Source of the DNA: a bacterium | Lineage (GTDB): Bacteria; UBA10199; 2-02-FULL-44-16; JAAZCA01 | Length of the DNA: 64,000 nt | Assembly: GCA_021810905.1 (NCBI GenBank) | Contig: JAJZQH010000009.1 | Span: 85,734-149,733 of the forward strand | Reading direction: 5' to 3' | Part shown: positions 52,538-62,800 of the stretch, piece after piece | How the letters are laid out: every line of letters starts with the position of its first letter | Position numbering within the stretch: the first letter of the stretch is position 1 | The notes under the pieces: generated by a model | The model's input: the letters and a program-made list of their open reading frames with translations, nothing else | Told to the model about the DNA's origin: nothing | Databases searched by the model: none | Translations under genes and position numbers: made by a program

Positions 52538-53356
52538 TTAGAGGAACACCGAGAGGCTCTGGTTTGCTATGCGGCAGGAGATTGTGGAGCCGCGCGGGAC
52601 GCGGAATGAATGGCCGTGGCCGTCCACGTACACTGAGGCGCGCTTGGTCTCCGAAAATATCTCTATCGATGCGCCTGCGGGCAGTATCCCGCGAGTTAGA
52701 TTGTATCTGCTTCCCGGCATGGGGCAGGGCTCGCGCACGAGATACTGTATGCGCCGAGACTCGATCGGCATCGCTTTGCCGCCGGCGGCGTTGATTGCGG
52801 CAGTCGACCCCGGACCTGCTGCTATCCAAATGCCGGAGCTTCTCTGCGTTTCTTTTTTATCGCCCACCTTGAGAGTATAACGAGCGGCCTCGGCCGGGGA
52901 ATCCGCGGCAAAGAGCACGTCGTTGAGCGCCATGCATGCAATCGCCTTTTTGTCGATCGTGGTTTCGATCAATGGCAGGTTAAGCGGCTTGATACGGCCT
53001 TCGCAGATGCGTTCGATGAACGAGGTGAAATCTGAAGCCTTTGCCGCGCAGAAGAATCCTACCGAACTATCGGGCGATGCGTTGACCCCGAGCAGCGGTA
53101 CGTTGCCCGCCGCATGAGCGGCGGCAAGGAATGTGCCGTCGCCGCCCACCGGCACGATGAGGTCTGCCTTGAATCTGGCGGGGATCTCCTCCCGGGATGA
53201 TATTCCGTATTCTATCTTCATCGCCGAAAGCGAGCGTTCAACTGCGGAGAGCGCGGCCGCATGCATCTTGTCCAGCGCCCGTCCTGCGTTGCGGTCTGCG
53301 CAGGCGGCATCCCCGGCATGGAGCTTGATTACGATGAGAACGCGATTGAGTTTCAT
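52538..53356 (-). CDS. nadK: NAD kinase
   Basis: The protein is 272 residues. 'VGGDGTFLAAAHAAG' with the GGDGT loop, 'LNDVLFA' and 'AAGPGSTAAINAAGG'. It phosphorylates NAD to NADP. Start at 53356 (MKLNRVLIVIKLH) matches the family; the frame is open 29 codons upstream. Diverges from nadD, 47 bases apart. Confidence 0.9.
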   Translation of the reverse strand: MKLNRVLIVIKLHAGDAACADRNAGRALDKMHAAALSAVERSLSAMKIEYGISSREEIPARFKADLIVPVGGDGTFLAAAHAAGNVPLLGVNASPDSSVGFFCAAKASDFTSFIERICEGRIKPLNLPLIETTIDKKAIACMALNDVLFAADSPAEAARYTLKVGDKKETQRSSGIWIAAGPGSTAAINAAGGKAMPIESRRIQYLVREPCPMPGSRYNLTRGILPAGASIEIFSETKRASVYVDGHGHSFRVPRGSTISCRIANQSLSVFL

Positions 53357-53403
53357 GGTTGTAGAGTATATTAATTGAGGCAGATGCTTTTGCAAGGGTT
53401 GCC

Positions 53404-53955
53404 ATGATATTCGGTTCAAAGCAAGCAAGTAAGCGGGTTGCAATCTTCGGGGGCTCTTTCAATCCTCCGCATATCGGCCATACCGCTATCTGCAGGTGGG
53501 TCTTTGAGCGGAAGATGGCCGATGAAGTCTGGGTCGTGCCGTGTTTTATTCATCCCTTCGGCAAAGAGCTCGAATCGTTCGATCATCGTAAAGAGATGTG
53601 CGTGCTCGCGTTTTCCAGGCTTGGCCTTCCGATCCGTGTGCTGGATGTGGAGCGCGAACTCGGAGGCGAGAGCAAAACGCTTCGGACCGTGGAGCACCTT
53701 CGCATCACGGAGCCGGATATCAAATTCCTGCTCCTTACCGGCGCCGACGTGAGCAGCCAGTTTGCCGAGTGGCATGATTTTGAGAAGATAGAGGCGCTCG
53801 TGGAGATCGCCCATATCCCGAGGGGCCCCAAATCGCCGATACCCGACGTCAGCTCGACGGAGATCCGCCGCCGCATAGCCTCCGGGGAAGAGTGGCGCGG
53901 CATGGTGGAACCCGAGGTCGCGATCTACATCGTGACGAAGGCGTTGTACCGTTGA
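53404..53955 (+). CDS. nadD: Nicotinate-nucleotide adenylyltransferase-like protein
   Basis: The protein is 183 residues of the nucleotidylyltransferase superfamily: 'VAIFGGSFNPPHIGHTAI' (HxGH) and 'VSSTEIRRRIASGE' (SSTxxR). It makes deamido-NAD. 'FWVVPCFIHPFGKEL' replaces the typical NadD 'P.G.PPHK' strand, so the substrate might differ, but pairing with nadK supports NAD synthesis. Confidence 0.8.
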   Translation: MIFGSKQASKRVAIFGGSFNPPHIGHTAICRWVFERKMADEVWVVPCFIHPFGKELESFDHRKEMCVLAFSRLGLPIRVLDVERELGGESKTLRTVEHLRITEPDIKFLLLTGADVSSQFAEWHDFEKIEALVEIAHIPRGPKSPIPDVSSTEIRRRIASGEEWRGMVEPEVAIYIVTKALYR

Positions 53956-53961
53956 ACTGGA

Positions 53962-55701
53962 TCACTCGTGTAAGGAGATGCCGATTACCGGCTGTGCCTC
54001 GACGTTGGCCGATCCATCCGGCAGGGGCTTGATTGCGTCGACATGCACGCCTAAAGAGAGTCCGGACCCGTCGTCCTTGCCGTTGAACGGCAGCGTGAGA
54101 TCAAAACCTGCAGTGCCGCCTATACCGGCCTTTGGCGCAGATACGCCGCTCGCGAATATTCCGCACGTCATCGGCCCGATCGAGAGCCTCACCCACGTCG
54201 GCTTGTATTCGATGCCCAGCGACGCGCAGATATCCGAACTCAGCCCTGCGTCGGAGTCTGGTTGGCTCTGACTCGGCATATTGGCGATGTTGCCGGGTTT
54301 CATCTTTGGAGACACAAAGGTTGCGGCAGAATAGAACTGAATATCTTCGGACGGTTCGTCGTTCCAGCTGGAATGCACGCGCACGCCGCCGCGGCTGCCG
54401 TCCTTTGATCCGTAATAGAGCGAGTGCGGTATGAACTGTATGTCCGTGCGTTCGACCATGCCGCGATCGAGTGGATCCGGCGAGAGCGCGAGATGCACGC
54501 CCGCGTTGCTGCCGCCCCTCATGAACGCCTCGCTGTTGTCGGCAGCACCTCCGGCCATGAGCAGCGAGCTGATGACGTAGATCGGGATGGCGACGTACAT
54601 CTTCCTGCGCCTTACCTCGTCCTGCGGCAGCGAGAGCCGCTTGTCGGGCTCTTCAATTCCTGCGATCGCGTACCCGATAAGTTCCGCGCCGCCCATGAAA
54701 TCCGTGATGGCGCCCGCTGCCGACTCCGTGCCGCCGTTTGCCGCAAAGATGCCGCCGCGGATGATGCGCATGGCGGTGAACGCGGCCATCCAGCCGCTGC
54801 CTGCTCTAAGAGGCGCCGCGAGGGGGCTCCCCATTCCCGATGAGAATGCCGCGCCTGCTTTCAAAAAATTGATATCGGTTGTGGAATCCGGCTGCGCAGA
54901 AGGATCTCCGGTCAAATTGTATTCGGCAAGGGCCTGCATCGGCGTTGAAAGGGTGTTGTTCGTGGCATAGCGCTGCACGCCCTCGAGAAACATCGTACCG
55001 AAACCATGACCGATACCAAGAGGTCCCAGCTCCGTATCCGAGTCCGCGCCCGACGTAGTGCTGCCGTCGCCGTAGCCGATACCTGCAGTGATGAGCAGGT
55101 CGAGCCGCAGGCGGTTGTGCGAAGAGTCCTTGCCCGCGTACTGAACGCCGGAATAAAGTCCTGGACCGATTTCAAGCACCGGGCCGCGGCCGCCGCCAGG
55201 CCTGAATTCGCCGGTGAAGGTGTAGCGCGTGCCTATGTTCCAGGTGCTGGCGGATTCCTCGGCAGATGGAAATTCCTCTCCGAGCACGTTTCGCGCCGGC
55301 CTGATGAGAGTGGACGTCCCTCGTCCGATCAAGTTGAAAGTCGTGATGTTGAGAGCGGAGGTGAAATCGCCGTTATCATTGAAGTGTGCATATCTGCGTG
55401 AGATATGGCCGATGCCCGCTTCAACGGCCCATGTTGAATGCTCTCTTGTGGTACCTTCCGAGCTGGTGCTCGGCGTCAGCTTCGACGTCGTATTGCTGAA
55501 CGGAAACTGGAGCCTCAGCACGTAGCGATCGTCGAAGCTCTCCGCGATGTGCAGGTTGAGCGCGGGAGTGTGGCCGATGCCGCTCTCGGAGACGGAGGTT
55601 GAGACCGGCAGGTGCAGCGTGTAGTCGCCCGTGATCCCCCATTTCTTCGACAAGGGCTCGCTGGTATTTGAAGGCACTGGTGTTAATATCTCGTCGCCCA
55701 T
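53962..55701 (-). CDS. Orphan Gly/Ser-rich beta protein, 579 residues
   Basis: Not recognised. Start 55701 has GGAGG 6 bases upstream; a longer frame to 55818 has no support. No signal peptide. Alternating polar/hydrophobic strands ('YVLRLQFPFSNTT', 'NITTFNLIGRGTS', 'LRLDLLITAGIGYGDG', 'VRLSIGPMTCGIFASG', 'TAGFDLTLPF') look like an outer-membrane barrel or beta-solenoid; a helical section at about 320-430 contains hydrophobic stretches and basic 'EVRRRKMYVAIPIYVISSLLMAGG'. Ends 6 bases from the convergent nadD. In the same direction as the 1246-residue lipoprotein upstream (120-base gap), so possibly one unit. Confidence 0.6.
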   Translation of the reverse strand: MGDEILTPVPSNTSEPLSKKWGITGDYTLHLPVSTSVSESGIGHTPALNLHIAESFDDRYVLRLQFPFSNTTSKLTPSTSSEGTTREHSTWAVEAGIGHISRRYAHFNDNGDFTSALNITTFNLIGRGTSTLIRPARNVLGEEFPSAEESASTWNIGTRYTFTGEFRPGGGRGPVLEIGPGLYSGVQYAGKDSSHNRLRLDLLITAGIGYGDGSTTSGADSDTELGPLGIGHGFGTMFLEGVQRYATNNTLSTPMQALAEYNLTGDPSAQPDSTTDINFLKAGAAFSSGMGSPLAAPLRAGSGWMAAFTAMRIIRGGIFAANGGTESAAGAITDFMGGAELIGYAIAGIEEPDKRLSLPQDEVRRRKMYVAIPIYVISSLLMAGGAADNSEAFMRGGSNAGVHLALSPDPLDRGMVERTDIQFIPHSLYYGSKDGSRGGVRVHSSWNDEPSEDIQFYSAATFVSPKMKPGNIANMPSQSQPDSDAGLSSDICASLGIEYKPTWVRLSIGPMTCGIFASGVSAPKAGIGGTAGFDLTLPFNGKDDGSGLSLGVHVDAIKPLPDGSANVEAQPVIGISLHE

Positions 55702-55821
55702 GATTGGCCTCCTCAGTTTGAGCTGCGTTCGATCGTTGTGCGCAAGGCTTGCAGACCTGAGGATGAACCTGCAATATGCGCCGTTCCAGCGTTTCGCGTC
55801 ATCAAATGACGCGCACAATCT

Positions 55822-58800
55822 TTAATTCACTATCGACTGCTGCGACTTCGCGTCACGGTCGTTGAGCATTGAATCATAGCAGCGCGCGCCTTCGAACTCT
55901 TCAGGGTTGCCTGCGGGGTCGCACAGCCATCCCTTGAGCACAACGAACATCATCACGTCCTTGAACGCGAACGTGAGGTCGTCGGAGGAGCCGAACTTCG
56001 CGGCGGTGATTACCGTGAGAATGCCGGTCGCAGGATCGATCGACTTTCCCCGCAGGAACGCCTGACCGCCGGTGAAATCGTTGCCGGTCTCCGGGCATCC
56101 CGCCGGGATCTTGCCTTCCTCGTCCTTCCAGAGCAGACCGTCCAGATACCGCCAGGTGCTGTATTTCTTCCCTCCCACCACGCGGTTCTGCGTGTTGCTC
56201 TCGCAGATCTGAGGAGTCGCCAGCGACTTGTCGTTGAGGTTGATCTTGTATTCGTTCTTCGCGAGGTCGATTCGCGCATCGGGCAACACGTTCCAATCGG
56301 ATGCGCTTGACGCCGGCTTCAGTACGCTAGTTGTGAACGCCAAGTGGAAGATCGCGTCCATCGGAGGCTTCGGACCTGCCTGCCCGTTGGGGTTGTTAAA
56401 AATTGTAGGCCCGAAGAATCGAAGTCCCGTCTCTTCAAAAGTGATCGAGCCGTCCACGGAACAGTGGCCCGTATCCATGTCATAGAGGTTCTGCGGCTGG
56501 TCGACTTTGCTGCAAAGGTTTGCGTACTCGCCTCCCGGCATCTCCTGCGATGAATGAAACGCAGGGCTGTCGAAGCGGCCGCCCGACGCGTAGAAGAACG
56601 CGCACGCGCCTTTGCCTTTCTCCGCGGCTCCAGCGTCCGTGAATGCGCGAAGGCCCTCAGGGTCGCATGGATCGACGATCAGGCAATCGGACGGATTCGA
56701 GGGCTTTTTTTCTTCAGCCCCGAGCGGTCCCGGCCAGGAGAGCGTGGAGGTGAAGATGCGCCAGCCGTTGGCCCGCATGCCGTCCGGCACTCCCGGATAA
56801 TCCTCGAATATACCGCGGCTTCCAGAGGGCCGCGACCCATCGTAGATCAGATTCGCGTAATCGAAGAGGCCATCGACGCCGTAGGCTTGCGAAACAGGAT
56901 GCGTATCCACCGCGCGGAAGACCGCGGTGACTCCATCGTTGGGAGTGGAGATCGTCTTCTTTCCGTCCGCTGACTTGATCGTCATTTCATCGAACGGATC
57001 GAGTATCATAGCGCTCGTGAATACCTGAAGGTCCGTCTGCTTTGACTTGCCGCTCGCGAGATCCGCCGTCGCGTCCTGCCTGGACGATACGGCTGAGAGT
57101 CCGGGGAACTGCGGGTTGAGTATCGCCGCCATGGTCTGCGTGATGCGCAGCACGTATTGACCGGAGAGCGGTTCGATGGCCGCGAGAAGTCTTACGGTGA
57201 ACACTGTTTTCTTCGGGCTTCCGTCCGGGTTCTGTTCCGGCAGCCCCGCGGCGGTCAGCTCCACGGCTTCAACGGAGAGCGAGCCTTCGTACAATTTTTT
57301 CGTATCGTTCCCTTCATCGCGGTGAAAATCCACGCAACCGAAGAGCGGCATCGTCGCCGTTGAGTACGCGCCGGGCGCGAGATCGAAACCTGTTCCTCCG
57401 ATCTGGACCGGATTCAGATCGAACGACTCGCCGGTCATGTTGCCGGTGGATTCGTCGACGATCGGTATGGAACAGCGCAGACCTTTGCCCGACGGCGGAG
57501 AGACCTGCGCTATCTTCTCTTTCGTGTCGAGCCAGCGGAAGTTCGCGGCGTCAGGTCCGCCCAGCGTGATCGCAGTCACTCTCAGCGCCGCGCTGGATGT
57601 GTCTGCCGTGCGCAAAAAGAGCGGTGAGGCCATGTCCACTGTCGCCGCGGTGATCCCCTTGAACGGGAACGCCTCGCCGGCCGCCACCTGTTTTGTTCCG
57701 CTGGAGGTCCTGAAGTAGAGCTCCAGCGCGGGCGATTCCTTGATCTCGGTCGTGCCTGAAATCTCCGAAGTGATGTCGCCCTTGTCGGTCTTGATTTTGA
57801 GAATCGCCTTGTCGGTCACCTTGCTTCCGACTCCCGCCTGCTGGCCGTCGCTGCCCATGAGGTCCGTAGGAGTATAGGTGATGACCACATAAGCCGTGGT
57901 TTCCTTATAGCCCGGCTGGAACGGCGGAAGAGTTATCGGAAGAGGCGTGCCCTGCACGGCCTTGTCGGCGAGCGCGGCTGCTACCTGTTTCTGGATGTCG
58001 GAAAAATGATCGGCAACGAAGATCGCGTTCGACGGGAGCGAAAACTGGCCCGTGGATTTGCTGCCCGGCTCCTCTTCGAGCGTGATCGATGCAACGCTCA
58101 TATCCGCGACTCCCATATTGCGCAGCGCCAGCACCTGCTTGTGCGCGGCGAGCGAGATATCCGAGGAACCCTTGAGGTCGATGGTGTAGAGCGGCGCCGC
58201 GTCTTTCTCGATCGGATTGCAGGACGCGTCCACCTCTGCCAGCGGCCTGCCCGACGTGGAAACTGAGAGCAGTTCGCACGGCATCGTCGCCGGGTCCGCG
58301 CATTCGCCGCAGCCCGTCCAGGCGTTGCTCTCGCCGCACTTGATCGCGGTGCACAGGAAAAACCGTCGTTCGGCGTTCGCAGGCACGTCCGAAGAACCGA
58401 TCGGCACGCCGCTCACGTCCGGCGCCGTGACGTTTCCGCTGTCGTCGACAATGCTCACCGAACCGCTGCCTGCTTTCGACAGGGCGACGCCGGTCAGCTG
58501 AAACGAATCGCTGCCGATCGAGAGCGTCTCTGCCATCTTGCCAGGGTTGGAGTCGGACTGCGTCGGCCTGAACGTCACTTTCAACACAAAAGACTGCTGC
58601 GCCGCGAGGGTGCCCGTGAGCGGAATCATCGCGGAGAGATAGAACGGTCCCTTGCGCGTGGGGATGGCGAGCTTCTGAGGTTTTGCTCCGATGTTCTTCA
58701 CCTTGAAGGAGGTTGTGGTTTCATAACGCGGTCCCACGTCTGCGCTGCCGTCCGATATGTAGGTGCCGCCGGATACTTCCATCACCTGCTCGTCAGGGAG

Positions 58801-59562
58801 CGGCGATTCCGTCTGATGCCCGTCCTGAGCGATATCAACGCGCTTGACCTCCACGGAACGTTCGCCTTCGCCGCCGCACTCGGAGAGCGGAGGCGAAATC
58901 GAGCCTGTGAAAGTCGCCGTGAGCGAGGCGCCCTTGAGATATTCGTCCGCCGCGTCTATGACGTGGCCGAGCGTTGTGGCGGTAACGAGCTTCATCGCCC
59001 CGGATGCGTCCGGAGGAGAGCCTGCGATCGAAGGGAGGAATTCGAGTTTGTCCGTGCTTCCGGTGGTGAGTGTGAGTCCAGGCACCTCTCCCTCGATACC
59101 CAGTGCGACGATGAAGAGCGAAAAATCTTCTATGGTCATGTTTCCGGATGCGTCGACCGTGCCCTGGCCAGCGTTGGCAGCGCCGTCGCCGATGCCGCGC
59201 GCGTTGATCGTTATCGGAGCAGGCAGGCCGTGACCTTCGACGTTGATATCCGGAAATTCGCTGCCGTTCAGCGTCAGCGTTGTGCCCGATACGTGTATCG
59301 GAAATGCAGGCACTTCAGCGCAGAGCGGATCGCTCTCATCTGCGCCTACCTCGAGTTTGTCGCCCTTGATCGCCACACAGAGCCGTGACGTGAACGAAAG
59401 GGTGCATTGCCTCGAAGCGGTGCTGACCGACGGCGCAGGAGCCGCGCCTTCGTCGTCGCCCGGCGGCGGAAAGTATACCGGCGTGTAGTCGTCTCCGGCA
59501 CAGCCCGAGAGGGATGCGCCGGCAAGGATCAGTAAAGCCAGAATTGTCGAGAAAGGTTTCAT
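55822..59562 (-). CDS. Very large lipoprotein with Ig/ASH-like domains, 1246 residues
   Basis: Signal peptide MKPFSTILALLILAGASLSGC ends in a lipobox (LSGC), so the mature protein is membrane-anchored at Cys21. After a Pro/Asp linker there are many beta-sandwich blocks: 'TTSFKVKNIGAKPQKLAIPTRKGPFYLS...SFVLKVTFRPTQSD' resembles ASPM/SPD-2/hydin-type domains, repeated in weaker form near 560-720. Three Cys-rich patches ('CTAIKCGESNAWTGCGECADP', 'CLIVDPCDPEG') suggest disulfides. The C-terminal third ('DMDTGHCSVDGSITFEETGLRFFGPT') is unrecognised. Start 59562; the frame extends 50 codons upstream without a ribosome site. Possibly a surface or adhesion protein. Confidence 0.75.
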   Translation of the reverse strand: MKPFSTILALLILAGASLSGCAGDDYTPVYFPPPGDDEGAAPAPSVSTASRQCTLSFTSRLCVAIKGDKLEVGADESDPLCAEVPAFPIHVSGTTLTLNGSEFPDINVEGHGLPAPITINARGIGDGAANAGQGTVDASGNMTIEDFSLFIVALGIEGEVPGLTLTTGSTDKLEFLPSIAGSPPDASGAMKLVTATTLGHVIDAADEYLKGASLTATFTGSISPPLSECGGEGERSVEVKRVDIAQDGHQTESPLPDEQVMEVSGGTYISDGSADVGPRYETTTSFKVKNIGAKPQKLAIPTRKGPFYLSAMIPLTGTLAAQQSFVLKVTFRPTQSDSNPGKMAETLSIGSDSFQLTGVALSKAGSGSVSIVDDSGNVTAPDVSGVPIGSSDVPANAERRFFLCTAIKCGESNAWTGCGECADPATMPCELLSVSTSGRPLAEVDASCNPIEKDAAPLYTIDLKGSSDISLAAHKQVLALRNMGVADMSVASITLEEEPGSKSTGQFSLPSNAIFVADHFSDIQKQVAAALADKAVQGTPLPITLPPFQPGYKETTAYVVITYTPTDLMGSDGQQAGVGSKVTDKAILKIKTDKGDITSEISGTTEIKESPALELYFRTSSGTKQVAAGEAFPFKGITAATVDMASPLFLRTADTSSAALRVTAITLGGPDAANFRWLDTKEKIAQVSPPSGKGLRCSIPIVDESTGNMTGESFDLNPVQIGGTGFDLAPGAYSTATMPLFGCVDFHRDEGNDTKKLYEGSLSVEAVELTAAGLPEQNPDGSPKKTVFTVRLLAAIEPLSGQYVLRITQTMAAILNPQFPGLSAVSSRQDATADLASGKSKQTDLQVFTSAMILDPFDEMTIKSADGKKTISTPNDGVTAVFRAVDTHPVSQAYGVDGLFDYANLIYDGSRPSGSRGIFEDYPGVPDGMRANGWRIFTSTLSWPGPLGAEEKKPSNPSDCLIVDPCDPEGLRAFTDAGAAEKGKGACAFFYASGGRFDSPAFHSSQEMPGGEYANLCSKVDQPQNLYDMDTGHCSVDGSITFEETGLRFFGPTIFNNPNGQAGPKPPMDAIFHLAFTTSVLKPASSASDWNVLPDARIDLAKNEYKINLNDKSLATPQICESNTQNRVVGGKKYSTWRYLDGLLWKDEEGKIPAGCPETGNDFTGGQAFLRGKSIDPATGILTVITAAKFGSSDDLTFAFKDVMMFVVLKGWLCDPAGNPEEFEGARCYDSMLNDRDAKSQQSIVN

Positions 59563-59894
59563 ATCAATGACACGGCTGTTATCGTCAATCCGCTGGAAAA
59601 GTTGCGCGATATCCTCAAAATCTGCGCAAAGGGACCACGGCCCGGAAAAAGCCGCAATATGCGGTGTTCCGGCCCCATGCGTCATGAGTTGACTCGGCGC
59701 ACCTTTTTTCACGCAACTTTTTCAGCTAGGTGACGACAAGGTAACCGATCATGACTAAATTCATGCGGCACAATATTATTCCCCTCCTTTGTAAGGAGGG
59801 GATAGGGGAGGTAGATCCCGGATCTACCCCACCCCATCCCTCCCCTTACAAAGGGGAGGGGGGATGCTTCATTATATCAGTGTCAGTGCGCAGG
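59563..59894. other. Divergent region between two giant exported-protein genes
   Basis: 332 bases. 59781-59862 is the CCCCTCC-type quasi-palindrome (separate entry). The remainder holds ATG-less sequence with a short open frame from 59751 whose start would code through the repeat. No clear promoter with both boxes. Confidence 0.45.
59781..59862. repeat. CCCCTCCTTTGTAAGGAGGGG-type quasi-palindrome (family D)
   Basis: The left arm (59781-59818) contains CCCCTCCTTTGTAAGGAGG and ends in GGTAGATCC; the right arm (59820-59862) is its imperfect complement, starting GGATCTACC. Each arm also contains its own small palindrome around TTTGTAA. This kind of repeat is widespread in bacteria (from memory). 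It lies inside the longest open frame of the next gene, whose translated repeat would give 'HPSPYKGEGG'. Confidence 0.8.
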
Positions 59895-62800
59895 ATGCTG
59901 GCGCTTCTGACCGCGCTATGTCTCATCACTATCCCGGCTTCGTCCGATGCGGGTCTCATCGACCTCGCAAAGCGGGTTAAGGTGTGGTGGTCCTCCCGGA
60001 GCATCGGAGTCATAAGCCTCGCGGAGGACGGCGGCGCCCCGACTGATGACGGCGGCGATGGAGAGCAGCCAGCGGATACCGACGGCGAAGGCGGTGCAAA
60101 GCCTGGTACCGGAACTCAGGCGATTCCCGGCATGTGCCAGGCGCCGCAGGAACCTGCTGAAGTCCACTGCGAGCTCGGCTCCGAATTCCTGTGCGTGGAG
60201 ACGCCCCCGGGTGGAGTCGCGGGAGATCATGTCGTCATCCGCGGCACGATCGACAGGCAGGGGTCGGTCCTTGCGAGCATGCGGATAGCGGCGCAAAACG
60301 AGTACACCAAGACGACCTCTTCCATCGACACATCAGCGCCCGCCGAGAGCGGATGCCTGGATGACAACTCCTCCGATCGACCATTCTGCCTCGACAAGGA
60401 CGGAAGATTTTCAGCGGAGATAAAACTCCCTGAGAACGGACCGTACACGATATCGGTCAGCGCGTCGCGTCTCTCAGGCGAGTCTCTGGAGCGCAAGGTG
60501 CGCGTGAGCCGCGTGATCGCGCCGCTCTTTGACGAGAAGGCGCTGACGCTCGAGCCCGACGTGCGCAAAGATTCGACGGTGGATGCGCCGCAGGTCATGG
60601 TTTCGGTTTCGCTGCTCGGCGACTGCCAGTTCTGCGACTTCATTGGGGCTGCGACGCACGGCGTCGCAGTTTCGGTCGAGAACGTTATCAAGGACAACTC
60701 CGGCAAGGAGCGCCGCATCTCCTGCTCTACTACCGTGGAACAGGGCGGGCAGGGCAAGTTCATGGTAGGTGTGCCGGTCGGCGCAGGCACCAATACGCTG
60801 ACCGTGAGCGCGTGCAACGCGGCGGTTGAATCGAACTGCCCGAAGGTGAGCGGCATCACGTTTACAGGCGCCGGCGGCGCGGTCCCGGACGAAGGAATCA
60901 CCTTTGTCTCACCCCCGCCGCAGCCTTCGTACGATTCTGCAGAGTATCCCACTATCCCGTGGAAATTCAGCCTCGCGACCGGCGGAGAATGCGTGGACGT
61001 GCGCGTCAACCGCGAGGCACCGCAGGAACTCTGTCCTGATGGAGGCGGGGGATTTTCCACGACGATCTCGCCGAAATACGGAATCAACGTCGCCAGCATT
61101 TCGCGCAAGGGTGGGGCGGAGGAGTTTGCCTGGACCTTCGGCTGGGGTTCGATCAAGAGCCCTTATGCGGGAGAGGGCGGAACTGTCGCCGTGCCATCGG
61201 CTGCAGAGCTGGGTCTGCCGGCGTCGACGGCGAAGGAGATGTTGCTGCCGCTCATCAACAACTATCTCGCCTCGGACGAATTCCGCGCGATGCTCAATAG
61301 CGCGTTCGAAGGCGATCAGGATTCGTCGGACAAACCGGCGGATGAGCCTGTTCGCGAAGCGATTCCCGGCTGCGAAACTTACGGCGGCGGCGACTTCACG
61401 GTAAAGGTGAGGGGCAAGCCGCAGATCGGCGACGCGGCTATCACGAATTTTGCGATGTCGAAGGACAAGGTGGATCTCTCCCTCGTAATGGACAACGTGA
61501 GCGCGGGCGTCAATCTCATCCCGAACAATGGACTTCCTCCGCTCCCCCTCATCGTCTCTTTCCTGAGGATGGGAATCGATCTATCGCTTGTGATCGGGAA
61601 ATCTGCAGACGGCCGCATGACAGTTCTCATGTCGAGCCCTCATGACGACTGCTCGTTCAAGGCCGGCAGCTACTGCACGCACAAGCCAGCGGCGCTCATC
61701 CCGGCAAATTTCATGGGCGGTGCGGACGCTACCGGCGGATTCATCAAGTGCGACGTATCGCTGGCAGAGGGCAAGGCTCGCGAGGCCTGCGCCGCGATCA
61801 ACAATCTCAACGCGCAGACCGGCATCGTGAGTGAGAAGGTGCTGGATGCGGTGAACGACGCTCTTTACTGCGGCGGCTCCGAGTTCCTCACCCGCATGGC
61901 GCACCGGGGAATAAACCTGGACCCGATCTGCATCGGCGGCTGTAGCTCCGGAACGGAAGGCGCGAGCGCCTTGAGCGCGCTTCCCGCTGTCTCCGTCCCC
62001 GTCGGCGTATCGATCGGCGGCGGTTCGGGCATATCGCAGCAAGGGTTGCTCCTTGAGGCCGGCGTATCCTTCGGCAATGCCGAGACGTATGCAAAGACCC
62101 CGGCTTCCGTGCGCATTCCTTCTGCAGGAATAATCGCAAGCCGAGGCTTCGGTGAAAAAGTTTTCAATTCCGCGACAGACGGAGCCGGAGACTTGAACCT
62201 CGCACTCTCGCTGGACGCCGTGAACTCGCTGCTCTTTACAGCCACTGTACAGGGCGATGGCCGGGATGTTCGCGGTCTGCTCGATATCGACGTCACGGAA
62301 AAATATTTTTCCGATCTTGAATTCGATTTTGTAAAGGAGTGCGACGAGTTCACTCCTCCCAAGGAGGGGGAAGAAAAATCAGACGCTCCCAAGGCCGGGC
62401 AGTGTGGTGAACCCGAAGGCAAGGCGAAGGAGAAGTCCACCTTGTGCGCATTGAGACCCAGGGTCTCGGAGCTGCTCGGAAGCGCGCTCACATCTTACGG
62501 CTACTTTCCCGGCAATTATCCGCTCCTGGTTGCGGTGCGCGGAAATCGCGCACTCCCGCCGCGCGTTGAGGCCGTCTCGCTCGCCGAGCTCCCGGTCGTG
62601 AAGAATGCCGATGCCGGCGGCGTTACGACAAAGGCCGCGGATTCAACCTATACGCCGTCCGGCTCGCTGATGGCGGTCGAGCTGGGAGGGCTTACGATTT
62701 CGTTCTATGCGTTGCAGATCGATGAGAAGCAGCAACCCGATAAGTACGGAAACCTGCCGATAAAGCTCGATGCGCAAGGGCATCCGGTCATAAAGTCTAT

